64,000 nucleotides of DNA from Actinomycetaceae bacterium (GTDB taxonomy: Bacteria > Actinomycetota > Actinomycetes > Actinomycetales > Actinomycetaceae): the NCBI GenBank assembly GCA_030540715.1, contig JAUNVQ010000012.1, positions 1 through 64,000 on the forward strand, read 5' to 3'. This document shows positions 47,057 through 57,766 of the stretch, one piece after another. Numbering within the stretch: position 1 is the first letter of the stretch; each line of letters starts with the position of its first letter. Below the pieces are notes generated by a model that was not told where the DNA came from, did not search any database, and saw only the letters and a list, made by a program, of their open reading frames with translations. Made by a program: the position numbers and the translations under genes.

Positions 47057-48712
47057 ATGAGCGTTCACCGCATTGTTGGAACAGAAACAGAATATGGCAT
47101 TATTGCCCCTGATCAGCCCACAGCAAATCCAGTAGCACTGTCAACCTTTTTTGTGCGCTCGTATTCTCCTTTTTCACGACACGGTGGAACCACCACCACA
47201 TCGACCCCTGTTTTCTTTGACTACTACGGTGAGGATCCTTTGCGTGATGCCCGCGGTTTTAGCCTTACCCGAGCCAGCGCAGATCCGTCGCAGCTCACTG
47301 ATGACCCAAGCCGACCAGCACCTTCAGGGCCATCTACGCGTACACCACAAAGTGGTGTACACACACGTACCACTCTTTGGCTTCCTACACGATGTATTCA
47401 ACAAAAAGTTGCACGGCCAAGCCCTGAAGTGGCGCTAACTGCTACGGCAGCCAACTGTATTTTAAGTAACGGTGCACGGTTTTATGTTGATCATGCACAC
47501 CCAGAGTATTCATCCCCCGAAACACTTACTCCACGGCAGGCTGTGCTCTATGATCGAGCTGGTGAAGAACTAGCTCGTCGCGCAATGACAGCTTCTGCCA
47601 AAGAGGGGCATCATATTGTTGTCTATAAGAACAATGTGGATGGTAAGGGAGCATCTTATGGAACGCACGAGAACTATCTGATTGATCGTGGCATGAATTT
47701 TCATCAACTGGCGCAGGTGCTCATTCCGTTTTTTGCCACACGCGTTATCCTTTGTGGTTCAGGGCGCGTAGGTATTGGTCAGCGCAGCGAGCATGCTGGA
47801 TTTCAAATATCGGCGCGCGCAGACTATGTAGAAAATGATATTGGTTTAGAAACAACGTTTAACAGGCCGATTGTTAATACCCGCGATGAACCGCACGCTG
47901 ATGCGCGGCGTTTTCGACGTCTGCATGTTATCGGTGGCGATGCCAACCAGTTTGATATTTCTCTTCTTTTGAAAATTGGGACAACCTCAGCAGTGCTGTG
48001 GCTGTGTGAACATACTGATTTTCTTCACACTTTCCGTGACTATATGTTTGCTGGTGATCCGGTAAAGGAAGTGTGGAATATTTCGCATGATACAACGCTA
48101 ACTTATCGCAGTCTCACCTGCGGCGGTAAAGAACTGAGCGCCCTCGACTATCAGCAGTTTTTTCTTGATACCTATGTTCAGGCCGCAACAGCTCAGAATG
48201 TTTTTGATGAGGAAGCACAGTTTCTGGTTCACCATTGGCAGCAAGTTCTGACTGGTTTAGCAACCGATAGGATGGCGATTGCCGATAGTGTTGAATGGGT
48301 TGCCAAATTGAATCTATTGGATGCTATGCGCCAACGATTAGGTTCTGATTGGTCGCATCCAAAACTTGCAGCTATGGATCTTATGTGGGCAGATATGAGG
48401 TTGGAATCATCGCTTGTGGCTTCCATGGATCGGGCAGGTCAAGTGCAGCGTATCTTTAGTGCCGAGCATGTATCTCAGGCTCTTGACCAGCCGCCAACTA
48501 ACACTCGTGCCTGGTTGCGCGGTAAACTGGTGTCTGATTATGACGAGCTGCTGCGCGCTGGTTGGTGCACGGCACTACTGGATACAGGTGAAAAAGATCT
48601 GATTCGGGTGACGTTGGGGCAGCCAGCGCAACTAACATCACAGGTACGGCAGGCACTTGACAGTGGCAGCATTCAGGCTGTGATAGATGCTTTGATATGT
48701 GAGGAGATGTAG
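47057..48712 (+). CDS. dop: Pup deamidase/depupylase
   Basis: 551 residues. Carboxylate-amine ligase fold: HRIVGTETEYGI at the start (nucleotide/Mg Glu residues), the catalytic Asp in ARFYVDHAHPEYSSPE, and YGTHENYLIDRG. Converts the Gln end of Pup to Glu and removes Pup from targets. The Ser/Thr/Pro-rich stretch at ~residues 38-115, absent from PafA, is the position of the flexible Dop loop. AGGAG precedes the ATG by 6 nt. Its stop codon abuts the pup start. Confidence 0.95.
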   Translation: MSVHRIVGTETEYGIIAPDQPTANPVALSTFFVRSYSPFSRHGGTTTTSTPVFFDYYGEDPLRDARGFSLTRASADPSQLTDDPSRPAPSGPSTRTPQSGVHTRTTLWLPTRCIQQKVARPSPEVALTATAANCILSNGARFYVDHAHPEYSSPETLTPRQAVLYDRAGEELARRAMTASAKEGHHIVVYKNNVDGKGASYGTHENYLIDRGMNFHQLAQVLIPFFATRVILCGSGRVGIGQRSEHAGFQISARADYVENDIGLETTFNRPIVNTRDEPHADARRFRRLHVIGGDANQFDISLLLKIGTTSAVLWLCEHTDFLHTFRDYMFAGDPVKEVWNISHDTTLTYRSLTCGGKELSALDYQQFFLDTYVQAATAQNVFDEEAQFLVHHWQQVLTGLATDRMAIADSVEWVAKLNLLDAMRQRLGSDWSHPKLAAMDLMWADMRLESSLVASMDRAGQVQRIFSAEHVSQALDQPPTNTRAWLRGKLVSDYDELLRAGWCTALLDTGEKDLIRVTLGQPAQLTSQVRQALDSGSIQAVIDALICEEM

Positions 48713-48892
48713 ATGGTACAGCAACAAGTTTTTGCTCCTGGTGCTGGTTCGGGCAACGATGATGATCAGAATTCTACTCGGTCGCAAATTCAGGTGCAGT
48801 CTATTGACATGCTCCTTGACCAGATTGACAGTGTTTTGGAATCTGATGCTCAAACTTTTGTTGACGGTTTCGTTCAAAAGGGTGGTCAGTAG
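48713..48892 (+). CDS. pup: Prokaryotic ubiquitin-like protein Pup
   Basis: 59 residues. The ATG follows the dop stop codon with no gap. The N-terminus is disordered (MVQQQVFAPGAGSGNDDDQN); the helix-forming C-terminal half, QSIDMLLDQIDSVLESDAQT, is the Mpa-binding segment; the protein ends in FVQKGGQ. The terminal Gln needs deamidation by Dop before PafA can ligate it to lysines. GAGGAGATG lies in the end of dop as ribosome binding site. The 20S genes prcB and prcA, which follow pup in mycobacteria, are absent: pafA starts 2 nt later. Confidence 0.97.
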   Translation: MVQQQVFAPGAGSGNDDDQNSTRSQIQVQSIDMLLDQIDSVLESDAQTFVDGFVQKGGQ

Positions 48893-48894
48893 TA

Positions 48895-50346
48895 GTGTTT
48901 GACCGTATTTTCGGAATCGAGACAGAATACGGCATTACCTGTGCCTCCCAAATCGAGGGAAGCCCTCCGCCACTGGACGCCGAGCATGCGGCACGCGAGC
49001 TTTTTGAGCCAGTAGTTCAAGAGCATAAAACTTCCAATGTTTTTTTACCTAATGGAGGACGTCTTTATCTTGACGTTGGTTCTCACCCTGAATACGCCAC
49101 TGCTGAATGCCGCACACTTCATGACATTATCGCCCAAGACAATGCTGGCGACCTCCTTTATCAGCAGCTATTAACACAGGTTAATCTGCGTTTGAAAGAA
49201 CGCGATGTTCCTGGAAGAATTCATTTACTAAAAAATAATGTTGATTCAATGGGCAACTCTTATGGGTGTCATGAAAACTATTTGCTGTACCGAAGGAAAG
49301 ATTTTCGACAAGTGGCCGATGCTCTTGTGAGTTTTTTTATTACACGTCAAATTCTTGTGGGTGCAGGATACATCGACCGCTATAACCATGACGATACCTC
49401 GCAGGGAGGTCGCTACTGTTTTTCGCAGCGCGCAGATAAAATGTGGGATTGCGTTTCGGCGGCATCGACACGTTCACGCCCTATCATCAATACTCGTGAT
49501 GAGCCCTTAGCAGATGGCGACAGGTATCGCCGCATGCATGTTATTGTTGGGGACAGCAATATTTCACAGGCCACAACAATACTCAAAATTGGTATGACTT
49601 TGGCTCTGCTTCACGTGATCGATAATGGACTGGACATCTCTGACATCACCTTGGCTCGCCCAATGCAGGCAATCCGAGAAATGTCGATAGATACACGTGT
49701 TGCTATGCGGCATGAGCTAACGTCGGGGCGCACTATGACCGCTGTTGATATTCAACAGACAATTCTTGACCGCGTCAGCTCCCATCCCTCAACCGCTGAA
49801 CTTGACGATCCTCACATGAGCTACGTTTTTGACCTGTGGCAGCGCGGTATTACCGCACTGAAAACAGGGGATTGGTCCACAATCGATACAGAATTGGATT
49901 GGGCAATCAAATACCGTCTTTTGCATGATGTTGCACAGAAAAAAGAACTGTCAATGTCATCGGCCCAAATTGCTCGTCTTGACTTTGCCTACCACGATCT
50001 TGTGGACGGTCTTCGCGATTCTCTTGAACAAACAGGTCGGATGAAACGTATCGTCTCACATGGTGATGTTACGCAGGCAACACAGGATGCCCCCACTAAT
50101 ACACGGGCTTATCTACGAGGTAAAGTGCTTTGTGCTGCCAAACGATACCGTGAAGACGTCACCTCGGATTGGTATCATCTGCGCATCGATAACTCGCAGC
50201 ATCCAACAATTACATTAACCGACCCTTTTGCCTGCCATGATGAACGTATAGATGAGTTAGTATCACTAATTATGCAGCTTCATGAACAGCGGCATTCCTA
50301 TCAGGTGGCCCAAACGCAACAAGGTAGTGGTGAAGTAGTGATATGA
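48895..50346 (+). CDS. pafA: Pup-protein ligase
   Basis: 483 residues from GTG at 48895. Ligates Pup to substrate lysines using ATP. Start MFDRIFGIETEYGITC, catalytic Asp in GGRLYLDVGSHPEYATAE, LLKNNVDSMGNSYGCHENYL, RPIINTRDEPLAD, and DAPTNTRAYLRG. Same fold as Dop but shorter at the N-terminal loop region. Overlaps the following FKBP-like gene by 4 nt (ATGA). Confidence 0.96.
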   Translation: MFDRIFGIETEYGITCASQIEGSPPPLDAEHAARELFEPVVQEHKTSNVFLPNGGRLYLDVGSHPEYATAECRTLHDIIAQDNAGDLLYQQLLTQVNLRLKERDVPGRIHLLKNNVDSMGNSYGCHENYLLYRRKDFRQVADALVSFFITRQILVGAGYIDRYNHDDTSQGGRYCFSQRADKMWDCVSAASTRSRPIINTRDEPLADGDRYRRMHVIVGDSNISQATTILKIGMTLALLHVIDNGLDISDITLARPMQAIREMSIDTRVAMRHELTSGRTMTAVDIQQTILDRVSSHPSTAELDDPHMSYVFDLWQRGITALKTGDWSTIDTELDWAIKYRLLHDVAQKKELSMSSAQIARLDFAYHDLVDGLRDSLEQTGRMKRIVSHGDVTQATQDAPTNTRAYLRGKVLCAAKRYREDVTSDWYHLRIDNSQHPTITLTDPFACHDERIDELVSLIMQLHEQRHSYQVAQTQQGSGEVVI

Positions 50347-51785
50347 CAAAAGATATACCAGAGTTTCCCGCACGTGAAGAACTTGACGAGATTATTGAAG
50401 AAATTGCGCTTATTGATACCTATGGAATTGACCCGCATCGGCCTACCAGTGAATACGTTGATACTGCACACCCTCATATCGCTCACAATACTTTTGTTGA
50501 TTCACAAAGTACCCAAAAGATCGATAATGAAGGTGAAATAGACTTCCATATAGATCTGGACCCTTGCGTTTTTGTTGCCGAACCAGTATTCGATACATTT
50601 TTCACAGCGAAGTCTCACCGTGATGCTGACACATACACTGGAGCCTTCACCGAGGAATCAGAGAGCGTGAAGAACAGTGAAGCTCTGCCTATGACGACTT
50701 CCACCAGTAGTGATACCTCAGACAAGCTGACTGAAGATACCGCCGTTGCCTCGGCGGCTGCGTCCTCCTCCTTTCCTAAAAGGGCCTCGGTAAGAAGTAA
50801 ACGCCAAACGATCCCGCTAGAAGAACCAACGACCTCTGATAATACAATGACGCGTAGTGTTGTGGGAATTAAACGTGAAAAAAGGGTTCGTAAACTGCCG
50901 TGGTATTCTAAACTGCTTCGCATGTGGCCAGTACTTATTGTAGTGGTGGCTCTTGTTATTTCTGCAGGTGTCATTGCCAGCATGTATTTTATGCGACCAG
51001 ATGCTTCTCAAGCATCCAAGGTGTCGCCGCGTATCGAGGTTGAGGGCCGTCACGGCGCATTTCCTGTAGTGAAACTGCAGGGACAGATTCCCTATACTTT
51101 TGCTAAGTCGCGCACTCTTATTGAAGGCGAAGGCAAAACATTGGAAGAAGGCTCGGACGCTGTTTTACAGATCACTGTTTTTGATGGGAAAACGGGACGA
51201 ATTAAGGGCTCAAAAAAGCGCCCCCAACTGCTGGTTGGTAAAGTCAATGCCGCAGCAATGGATAAAGAACTCATCGATGCCATCAAAGGACAAAAAGAGG
51301 GGTCGCGTCAGTTGATTCGCCGCCCGATTGTTGAAAAAAATCATCAGGTAATGGAAATAGCGGTTGTCGATATTTTGCCAACAGTAGCCCAGGGTGAAGA
51401 AAAATCCTTGCCAGAAGATTTCCCGGTGTCTATCGACAACAATAAAGACCAGCCTGAGGTGACAAGCCACAGCGAAGACCCACCCTCAGTCCCCTCACTG
51501 GCTACAGTGATTGAAGGCCCAGGTGCGCAGATCGGTAAAGACGCTACCGTTATTGCTCAATATGGGGCTTGGTCATGGACAACAGATGAAAAAACAGGAT
51601 ACACATGGTCAGGCGAGGGGCCTACACTTATTGATATTGACAAAACCTATGTGGGCCTTAAAGATACATTACCCGACCAAAAAGTGGGGTCGCGCCTTGT
51701 GTTGGTTATACCAGCTGAACAGGCAAAAGGTGACCACGCGGTGATTGTTATTATGGACATTTTAGGTATTCTTGACACCAAGTGA
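50343..51785 (+). CDS. Membrane-anchored protein with two degenerate FKBP domains
   Basis: 480 residues. A long acidic, Ser/Thr-rich N-terminal region (~1-190, with [14 protein letters not shown] at ~12-25) is followed by a basic stretch, one membrane helix (~194-217, [21 protein letters not shown]) and two extracellular repeats resembling FKBP peptidyl-prolyl isomerase domains (about 245-355 and 390-480; each has LIEGEG or VIEGPG near its start and ends in MEIAVVDIL or VIVIMDIL). The aromatic active-site residues of true FKBPs are mostly missing, so it may act as a chaperone. FKBP-like genes after pafA occur in other actinobacteria. Start overlaps pafA (ATGA). Confidence 0.78.
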   Translation: MTKDIPEFPAREELDEIIEEIALIDTYGIDPHRPTSEYVDTAHPHIAHNTFVDSQSTQKIDNEGEIDFHIDLDPCVFVAEPVFDTFFTAKSHRDADTYTGAFTEESESVKNSEALPMTTSTSSDTSDKLTEDTAVASAAASSSFPKRASVRSKRQTIPLEEPTTSDNTMTRSVVGIKREKRVRKLPWYSKLLRMWPVLIVVVALVISAGVIASMYFMRPDASQASKVSPRIEVEGRHGAFPVVKLQGQIPYTFAKSRTLIEGEGKTLEEGSDAVLQITVFDGKTGRIKGSKKRPQLLVGKVNAAAMDKELIDAIKGQKEGSRQLIRRPIVEKNHQVMEIAVVDILPTVAQGEEKSLPEDFPVSIDNNKDQPEVTSHSEDPPSVPSLATVIEGPGAQIGKDATVIAQYGAWSWTTDEKTGYTWSGEGPTLIDIDKTYVGLKDTLPDQKVGSRLVLVIPAEQAKGDHAVIVIMDILGILDTK

Positions 51786-51814
51786 TACACCAACAACAGC
51801 AAAAGGAGACAGCG

Positions 51815-52585
51815 ATGAGTGTGGCACTACGGATTATTCCTTGCCTGGATGTCAAAAATGGACGTGTTGTTAAGGGAATCAATTTCACGCAGTTACGTGA
51901 TGCGGGAAGTCCTGTTGAGCTGGCTGGAATCTATAATGAAGAGGGCGCTGACGAGCTGACTTTTCTTGATATTTCAGCTTCGGTTGAAGGTAAAGAAACA
52001 ATGCGTGACGTTGTCGAAGAAGTAGCCGGTGAGGTTTTTGTGCCACTAACGGTTGGCGGAGGTATCCGAGATGTTGATGATGTGCGTGCACTGCTTCATG
52101 CTGGTGCCGATAAGGTATCGGTCAACACTGCTGCGATCGCTGACCCCGACCTTATCACTCGTATTACTGCCGAGTTTGGTAATCAAGTACTAGTACTCAG
52201 TGTTGATGCCAGACGTTGCCCACCCGGTGTATCAACCCCGTCAGGATATGAGGTCACCACACACGGTGGTACACGCTCAACAGGAATTGACGCGATTGAA
52301 TGGACAAAAGAAGGCGTAGCGCGCGGAGCTGGCGAAGTATTGCTTAACTCTATGGATGCTGATGGAACTACTGATGGATTTGACCTTGAGATGCTTCGTG
52401 ACGTTCGCCAGCATATTACCGTTCCACTTATTGCATCGGGCGGAGCTGGGAAAATCGACCATTTTGTACAGGCTGCACATGCGGGGGCTGATGCGTTATT
52501 AGCAGCATCTGTTTTTCACTTTGGCACTTTGCGTATGCGCGACATTAAAGATGCGTTGGCCCGCGAGGGCTTCAATGTTCGTTAA
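51815..52585 (+). CDS. hisF: Imidazole glycerol phosphate synthase cyclase subunit
   Basis: 256 residues from ATG at 51815, preceded by AAAGGAG; an in-frame GTG at 51782 overlaps the previous gene and is rejected. TIM barrel of histidine biosynthesis that uses ammonia from HisH to form IGP and AICAR. Catalytic Asp residues in [15 protein letters not shown] and LVLSVDARR; phosphate sites in [14 protein letters not shown] and [13 protein letters not shown]. The partner hisH is not in this window. Confidence 0.96.
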   Translation: MSVALRIIPCLDVKNGRVVKGINFTQLRDAGSPVELAGIYNEEGADELTFLDISASVEGKETMRDVVEEVAGEVFVPLTVGGGIRDVDDVRALLHAGADKVSVNTAAIADPDLITRITAEFGNQVLVLSVDARRCPPGVSTPSGYEVTTHGGTRSTGIDAIEWTKEGVARGAGEVLLNSMDADGTTDGFDLEMLRDVRQHITVPLIASGGAGKIDHFVQAAHAGADALLAASVFHFGTLRMRDIKDALAREGFNVR

Positions 52586-52594
52586 GTAAACAGA

Positions 52595-52624
52595 TTCCAG
52601 GTGTGAAGCCTCATTGTGTAACAA
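52595..52624 (+). promoter_or_regulatory. Possible promoter of the hisI-trpE fusion gene
   Basis: TTCCAG at 52595-52600, 17-nt spacer, TAACAAT from 52618, ending 7 nt before the ATG at 52632. It would give a leaderless transcript. The -35 match is weak, and read-through from hisF is equally possible. Confidence 0.35.
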
Positions 52625-52631
52625 TGGGAGC

Positions 52632-54737
52632 ATGAGTTTGCCCAAAGAAATTGCCTCACAACTAAAACGTAACAGTGACGGGCTTGTATGCGCTGTTGTT
52701 CAAGATGACCTGAGTAATGAAGTGTTGATGGTTGCATGGATGGATGATGAGGCACTTGCGCGAACCTTACGTGATGGTACGGTGACCTACTGGTCACGTT
52801 CTCGCCAGGAATACTGGCACAAGGGTGACACTTCGGGTCACTACCAATACGTGAAATCGGTGAGTATTGACTGTGATGGTGATGCTCTGCTTTTGCGAGT
52901 CGAACAGATAGGGGCAGCCTGCCATACAGGTACCCATTCATGTTTTGAAGCCGGTGGGGCATTGCCGGCCACGGTAAAAGCTCCTGATGAAAGCTCTGCA
53001 TCCACGCCGGTGTACACTTCCGCTCTTGAAGGATTAAAAGCGCATTGTCACACCAACAGCATACCTACCGATCCCGTACAAGGCTATAAGACACAAAGCG
53101 AATGTTTCAGCAAGGAATCATCCCAGGAAAGTTATCACGAAGAAACGATAAGAGCGCCTAAGCTACAGTGGGGGCAAACATGGCCACAGCTGCCACAGTT
53201 TTGTTCACTTGGTGATACACACCGAGTAGTTCCTGTGGTACGTAAGTTTTTGGCAGATACCCACACGGCTTTAGGGCTTTATCAACGTTTGTGCCAGGGA
53301 CGTCCCGGCACATTTTTGCTGGAGTCAGCTCACAGCGATGGTTCATGGAACCGCTGGTCATATATAGGCGTGAACTCTCAAGCGATGCTTTATGGTATTC
53401 AGGGACAAGCCCACTGGAGTGGTGATGTGCCGGAAGGTCTGCCTACTCAGGGGAGTGTGATGGATGTTGTTGACGATACTTTGCGTCAACTTCACACCCC
53501 TACAATCGAGGGCTTACCACCGCTGACTTCAGCCCTGGTTGGACATATGGGGTGGGCAATCACTCAGCAGTGGGAGCCTAGTGTAGGTGAGCAGCCTCCC
53601 GCAGATTCTACCATCCCAGATGCGGCATTATGCCTGGTCAACGATGTTGTCGCATTTGATCATCAAGACTGTTCCGTGTGGCTTGTTGCAAATGCTATCA
53701 ATACAAATAACACCCCCGACGGCATTGAGGAAGCCTATGAGCGTTGCCTACAACGCCTTGATGACTTGGAACAGCTGTTGTGCGAAGATAACTACCAAGG
53801 ACATGAAGTGGCTGTATTAACTCAGGCCTGTACTTCGTCCTCTGAAAAAAGGAAAGCCGATATATCGGCCTCAATGACAGAAAACGAATTCAGTGAACTT
53901 GTGGCCAGATGCCAACAACATATTTATGAAGGCGATGTTTTTCAGATTGTTCCCTCAGTTCAGTTCAGTCTTGAATGCACAGACGGTTTTGATGTGTACC
54001 GCGCCCTGCGAACTATCAACCCATCGCCCTATATGTATTTTTTCCGTTTTGCAGCCCCCACTGCTTCACCTGACAGATCTTCTGATACTTACGACATTGT
54101 AGGAGCCAGCCCAGAAACGCTTATGCGAATCAACGATTCCCATATATCAACTTTCCCTATTGCAGGTTCACGTCCCAGGGGCGCAACCGTCGAAGAAGAT
54201 CTTGCTTTAGCTCAAGAACTCCTGGCTGATCCGAAAGAGTGTTGCGAACATGTAATGCTCGTTGATCTTTCTCGAAACGACCTGTCAAAAGTGGCACTGC
54301 CTGGCAGTGTGAAAGTAAAAAACTATATGGCGATTAAACGCTTCAGTCACATTATGCACATCACATCAACTGTGGTGGCACAACTCGATCCGCGTTTTTC
54401 GCCTATCGACTGCCTGAAAGCAACGTTTCCAGCAGGAACATTATCAGGGGCACCGAAACTTGAGGCCGTGCGGCTACTTAACTCTTATGAACCCATTGCG
54501 CGTGGCACCTACGGAGGCGTGGTGGGGTATTTTGATTTCTCAGGAAATGCAGATATGGCGATAGCTATTCGCACCGCATTTATTGAATCTGGACGTGCAA
54601 GAATCCAAGCTGGCGCTGGAATCGTTGCCGATTCTGTAGCTCAACGTGAATACGAAGAAGCCTGCAATAAGGCTAAGGCAATGATTCGTGCCGTTGAGAG
54701 GGCCAGTATGATGACGGACAGGAAGTTAGGGGAATAA
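52632..54737 (+). CDS. hisI-trpE: Fused phosphoribosyl-AMP cyclohydrolase / anthranilate synthase component I
   Basis: 701 residues, one uninterrupted frame. Residues ~1-115 are HisI (third step of histidine synthesis): [33 protein letters not shown], and zinc/substrate cysteines in DCDGD and [10 protein letters not shown]. Residues ~115-175 are a low-complexity linker. The remainder is TrpE: FLLESA (tryptophan feedback site), [54 protein letters not shown] and [14 protein letters not shown], all intact. The two domains thus catalyse steps in different pathways. ATG at 52632 chosen; a TTG at 52614 is possible. No convincing internal start for TrpE was found. The glutamine amidotransferase TrpG is not nearby. 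Confidence 0.93.
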   Translation: MSLPKEIASQLKRNSDGLVCAVVQDDLSNEVLMVAWMDDEALARTLRDGTVTYWSRSRQEYWHKGDTSGHYQYVKSVSIDCDGDALLLRVEQIGAACHTGTHSCFEAGGALPATVKAPDESSASTPVYTSALEGLKAHCHTNSIPTDPVQGYKTQSECFSKESSQESYHEETIRAPKLQWGQTWPQLPQFCSLGDTHRVVPVVRKFLADTHTALGLYQRLCQGRPGTFLLESAHSDGSWNRWSYIGVNSQAMLYGIQGQAHWSGDVPEGLPTQGSVMDVVDDTLRQLHTPTIEGLPPLTSALVGHMGWAITQQWEPSVGEQPPADSTIPDAALCLVNDVVAFDHQDCSVWLVANAINTNNTPDGIEEAYERCLQRLDDLEQLLCEDNYQGHEVAVLTQACTSSSEKRKADISASMTENEFSELVARCQQHIYEGDVFQIVPSVQFSLECTDGFDVYRALRTINPSPYMYFFRFAAPTASPDRSSDTYDIVGASPETLMRINDSHISTFPIAGSRPRGATVEEDLALAQELLADPKECCEHVMLVDLSRNDLSKVALPGSVKVKNYMAIKRFSHIMHITSTVVAQLDPRFSPIDCLKATFPAGTLSGAPKLEAVRLLNSYEPIARGTYGGVVGYFDFSGNADMAIAIRTAFIESGRARIQAGAGIVADSVAQREYEEACNKAKAMIRAVERASMMTDRKLGE

Positions 54738-54739
54738 CT

Positions 54740-55600
54740 ATGAATGTTTTAGATACTATTTTACAGGGTGTTCACCGCGATCTTGCCCAACGTGAAGCGC
54801 ATACGTCGATGGATGATTTAAAACGGCGGTGTCATCAAATTGATGATGCGAAAGATGTGATTGCGGCTCTGCGTTCAGGCCCCAACTATGTGAACGATGA
54901 AAGCCGCGGAGCCGTATCTGTGATAGCTGAAGTGAAGCGAGCATCACCATCGAAGGGATTCCTTGCCGATATTCCTGAACCAGGAGAACTTGCTCAAGAA
55001 TACGAAAAAGGTGGTGCTTCCGTAGTATCGGTACTGACTGAACGCCACAGGTTTCATGGCTCCCTCGACGATCTTGATGTTGTACGTGCAGCCGTTGATA
55101 TTCCTATTTTGCGAAAAGACTTTATTGTGACCCCCTACCAGGTTCATGAAGCACGTGCACATGGTGCGGATATGGTGCTACTTATGGTGGTATGCCTTGA
55201 ACAGCCTGCACTTGTCTCACTTGTTGAGCGGGTTCACTCGCTGGGTATGACGGCCCTGGTCGAGGCTCATTCGCGTTTAGAAGCTTTGCGTGCATTAGAT
55301 GCTGGGGCACGAGTTGTAGGAATAAATGCACGTGACTTGCGTACGTTAGAAGTTAATATGGACAATTTTGCTCAAATTGTTGATGTTATACCTGAAGATG
55401 TTATAGCTGTTGCAGAATCGGGAGTGAAAACACCGCACGATGTTTTCGATTATGCCCAAGACGGTGCCGATGCGGTACTTATTGGCGAGGCCTTGGTGAA
55501 AAATGCTCAACCACGCGAAGCTGTTGCCGAAATGGTTTCTGCCGGACAGCATCCTGCACTTGCCACATCACGCCGTAAACGCATTTCAACTGACCGCTAA
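54740..55600 (+). CDS. trpC: Indole-3-glycerol phosphate synthase
   Basis: 286 residues, starting 2 nt after the hisI-trpE stop, with GGGG inside the end of that gene as ribosome binding site. Closes the indole ring in tryptophan synthesis. TIM-barrel motifs: [13 protein letters not shown] (catalytic Glu and Lys), PILRKDFIV (Lys), [15 protein letters not shown] (Glu), [14 protein letters not shown] (Asn) and AVAESGV. The usual intervening trpD is absent. Confidence 0.96.
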   Translation: MNVLDTILQGVHRDLAQREAHTSMDDLKRRCHQIDDAKDVIAALRSGPNYVNDESRGAVSVIAEVKRASPSKGFLADIPEPGELAQEYEKGGASVVSVLTERHRFHGSLDDLDVVRAAVDIPILRKDFIVTPYQVHEARAHGADMVLLMVVCLEQPALVSLVERVHSLGMTALVEAHSRLEALRALDAGARVVGINARDLRTLEVNMDNFAQIVDVIPEDVIAVAESGVKTPHDVFDYAQDGADAVLIGEALVKNAQPREAVAEMVSAGQHPALATSRRKRISTDR

Positions 55601-55648
55601 ATACTTTCATCTATACGCCAGAGTTTTATATCTTTGACAGGAGAAAAC

Positions 55649-56911
55649 ATGTCACATGTGAGGCATTTTGGAACTTTTGGAGGACGCTACGTTGCCGAAC
55701 CCTTGATGGCGGCGCTTGAAGAACTCGATAATGCGTGGAAAAGTGTCCGCGATAATGATGTTTTTATGACGGAGCTTCATCAGCTAAATCGCAGCTATAG
55801 TGGACGCCCATCACTGCTAACACGCGTCCCACGGTTTGCCAAATATTGCGGCGGTGTTGATGTGTGGCTAAAACGTGAAGATTTGAACCATACAGGTTCG
55901 CATAAAATCAATAACGTGATTGGTCAGGCACTACTGACAAAACATATTGGTAAAACACGGGTGATTGCTGAAACCGGTGCCGGTCAGCACGGTGTTGCTA
56001 CCGCCACTGCTGCCGCACTGTTAGGGCTGGACTGCACAGTGTATATGGGGGCACAAGACACCGAACGTCAAAGTCTGAATGTGGCGCGCATGCAGCTGCT
56101 GGGAGCCAACGTTGTTGCCGTTGACCAAGGATCGCGTACCCTTAAAGATGCCATTAACGAGGCTTTTCGCGACTGGGTGACCAATGTAGACAATACGAAC
56201 TATATTTTTGGTACAGCAGCTGGCCCCCACCCGTTTCCTGGGCTTGTACGCGATCTTCAGCGAGTCATTGGTGATGAAGCACGGGCTCAAATACGTGAAG
56301 AAACAGGTCGCCTACCAGATATGGTGGCTGCCTGTGTAGGTGGCGGATCGAATGCTATTGGCATGTTTACAGCATTTGTTGACGATCCTGATGTTGTGTT
56401 ACTTGGCTGTGAGGCAGCAGGTGATGGTGTTGATACGCCACGCCACGCCGCATCAATTACGGGGGGCAGCAAAGGGATTCTTCATGGCGCTAAAACCTTT
56501 ATTTTACAAGACGAGGACGGTCAAACCATCGAGTCTCATTCTATTTCGGCGGGGCTAGACTATCCAGGTGTTGGCCCTGAACATGCCTTCCTTGCTGATA
56601 GTGGGCGTGGCACCTATTGGGCGGTTACGGATAAAGCTGCTATGGAAGCATTTTCACTGCTGTGTCGTAGCGAAGGCATCATTCCCGCTATCGAATCGTC
56701 ACATGCGTTGGCGGGAGCTATGCAGTGGGGCCAGCAAGCGTTAATGCAGGCACGCGAACAGGCAGTTCGTGAGGGTAAGGATCCCGGTGCTGAACTGTGG
56801 GACGACGCAACACGGCCCATTGTGATTGTCAACTTGTCAGGTCGCGGTGATAAAGATGTAGAGATTGCCGCGCAGTGGTTTGATTTGGGAGAAACAGAGG
56901 TTCGCTCATGA
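55649..56911 (+). CDS. trpB: Tryptophan synthase beta chain
   Basis: 420 residues from ATG at 55649 with CAGGAGA 6 nt upstream; the in-frame TTG at 55634 precedes the ribosome binding site. PLP enzyme joining indole and serine. PLP lysine in [23 protein letters not shown] (catalytic Glu), [15 protein letters not shown] phosphate loop (here [12 protein letters not shown]), and NLSGRGDKD at the end. Overlaps trpA by 4 nt (ATGA), as usual for channelled TrpA-TrpB. Confidence 0.97.
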   Translation: MSHVRHFGTFGGRYVAEPLMAALEELDNAWKSVRDNDVFMTELHQLNRSYSGRPSLLTRVPRFAKYCGGVDVWLKREDLNHTGSHKINNVIGQALLTKHIGKTRVIAETGAGQHGVATATAAALLGLDCTVYMGAQDTERQSLNVARMQLLGANVVAVDQGSRTLKDAINEAFRDWVTNVDNTNYIFGTAAGPHPFPGLVRDLQRVIGDEARAQIREETGRLPDMVAACVGGGSNAIGMFTAFVDDPDVVLLGCEAAGDGVDTPRHAASITGGSKGILHGAKTFILQDEDGQTIESHSISAGLDYPGVGPEHAFLADSGRGTYWAVTDKAAMEAFSLLCRSEGIIPAIESSHALAGAMQWGQQALMQAREQAVREGKDPGAELWDDATRPIVIVNLSGRGDKDVEIAAQWFDLGETEVRS

Positions 56912-57699
56912 GCTCAGCACAAGCAATTCGACGCGCACATGAACAGGGGCGTTGTGCGGTAATCGGCTATTTGACGGCAGGCTATCCAGACCTTAATACC
57001 TCTATTGATGCAGCTAAAACTCTTATTGATGCTGGTTGTGATGTGATTGAGTTGGGTGCGCCGTACTCTGATCCGTGTATGGATGGTCCAACTATTCAGC
57101 ATTCTTCCTACCGTGCATTACAGAATAGTCTTCGTACCCGCGACGTATTTTTAGCTGTTGAAAAACTTGTCAACTACGGCGGAACTATCATGGTGATGAC
57201 CTACTACAACCTCATGTATGCCTATGGTGTGGATGCCTATGCCCGTGATTTTTCAGCAGCTGGTGGTGCTGGACTCATTACCCCTGATTTACCGCCTGAA
57301 GAAGGAGGAGCATGGTGTGGGGCCTCTGAAAAATATGATCTTGAACGTACCTACCTTGTGGCACCGTCCTCACCGGATGCACGGCTCGAACTGATTAGTG
57401 AGCGTACAAAAGGCTGGGTTTATGCGGCCTCCACAATGGGTGTGACTGGTGCTCGCAGTAGCGTTGATAATGCAGCGCGCACACTTGTTGAGCGTACTCG
57501 TCGAGCTGGAGCCGACCTGGTATGTGTTGGTTTCGGTGTAAAAAATGGTGACCATGTGCGCTCCATTGGCTCATATGCTGATGGGGTAATTATCGGTTCA
57601 GCTCTTATTGATTCTATTGACACAAGTGGCACTCAACGCTTCAACCGCCTTGACGCGTTAGCACGTGAGCTTGTCGAAGCATCGTACCGCACCAGGTAA
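56908..57699 (+). CDS. trpA: Tryptophan synthase alpha chain
   Basis: 263 residues. Cleaves indole-3-glycerol phosphate and passes indole to TrpB. Catalytic Glu and Asp in [26 protein letters not shown], and the flexible loop [12 protein letters not shown]-terminal phosphate site [14 protein letters not shown]. Start overlaps the trpB stop. lgt follows after 67 nt. Confidence 0.97.
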   Translation: MSSAQAIRRAHEQGRCAVIGYLTAGYPDLNTSIDAAKTLIDAGCDVIELGAPYSDPCMDGPTIQHSSYRALQNSLRTRDVFLAVEKLVNYGGTIMVMTYYNLMYAYGVDAYARDFSAAGGAGLITPDLPPEEGGAWCGASEKYDLERTYLVAPSSPDARLELISERTKGWVYAASTMGVTGARSSVDNAARTLVERTRRAGADLVCVGFGVKNGDHVRSIGSYADGVIIGSALIDSIDTSGTQRFNRLDALARELVEASYRTR

Positions 57700-57766
57700 A
57701 GCTGGGGTAGGATGTGTGTTATCTCCCGCGCACCGTGGGAATGTAGTACCGATATAAGGAGAACAC

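Noticed and set aside
48699..48902. 67-codon frame overlapping pup
   Set aside because: It is in another frame and unlike any family; the 59-codon pup frame abuts dop and ends in GGQ.
52586..52631. Attenuator, T-box or leader peptide before hisI-trpE
   Set aside because: The gap is 46 nt and holds no Trp codon run or terminator hairpin.
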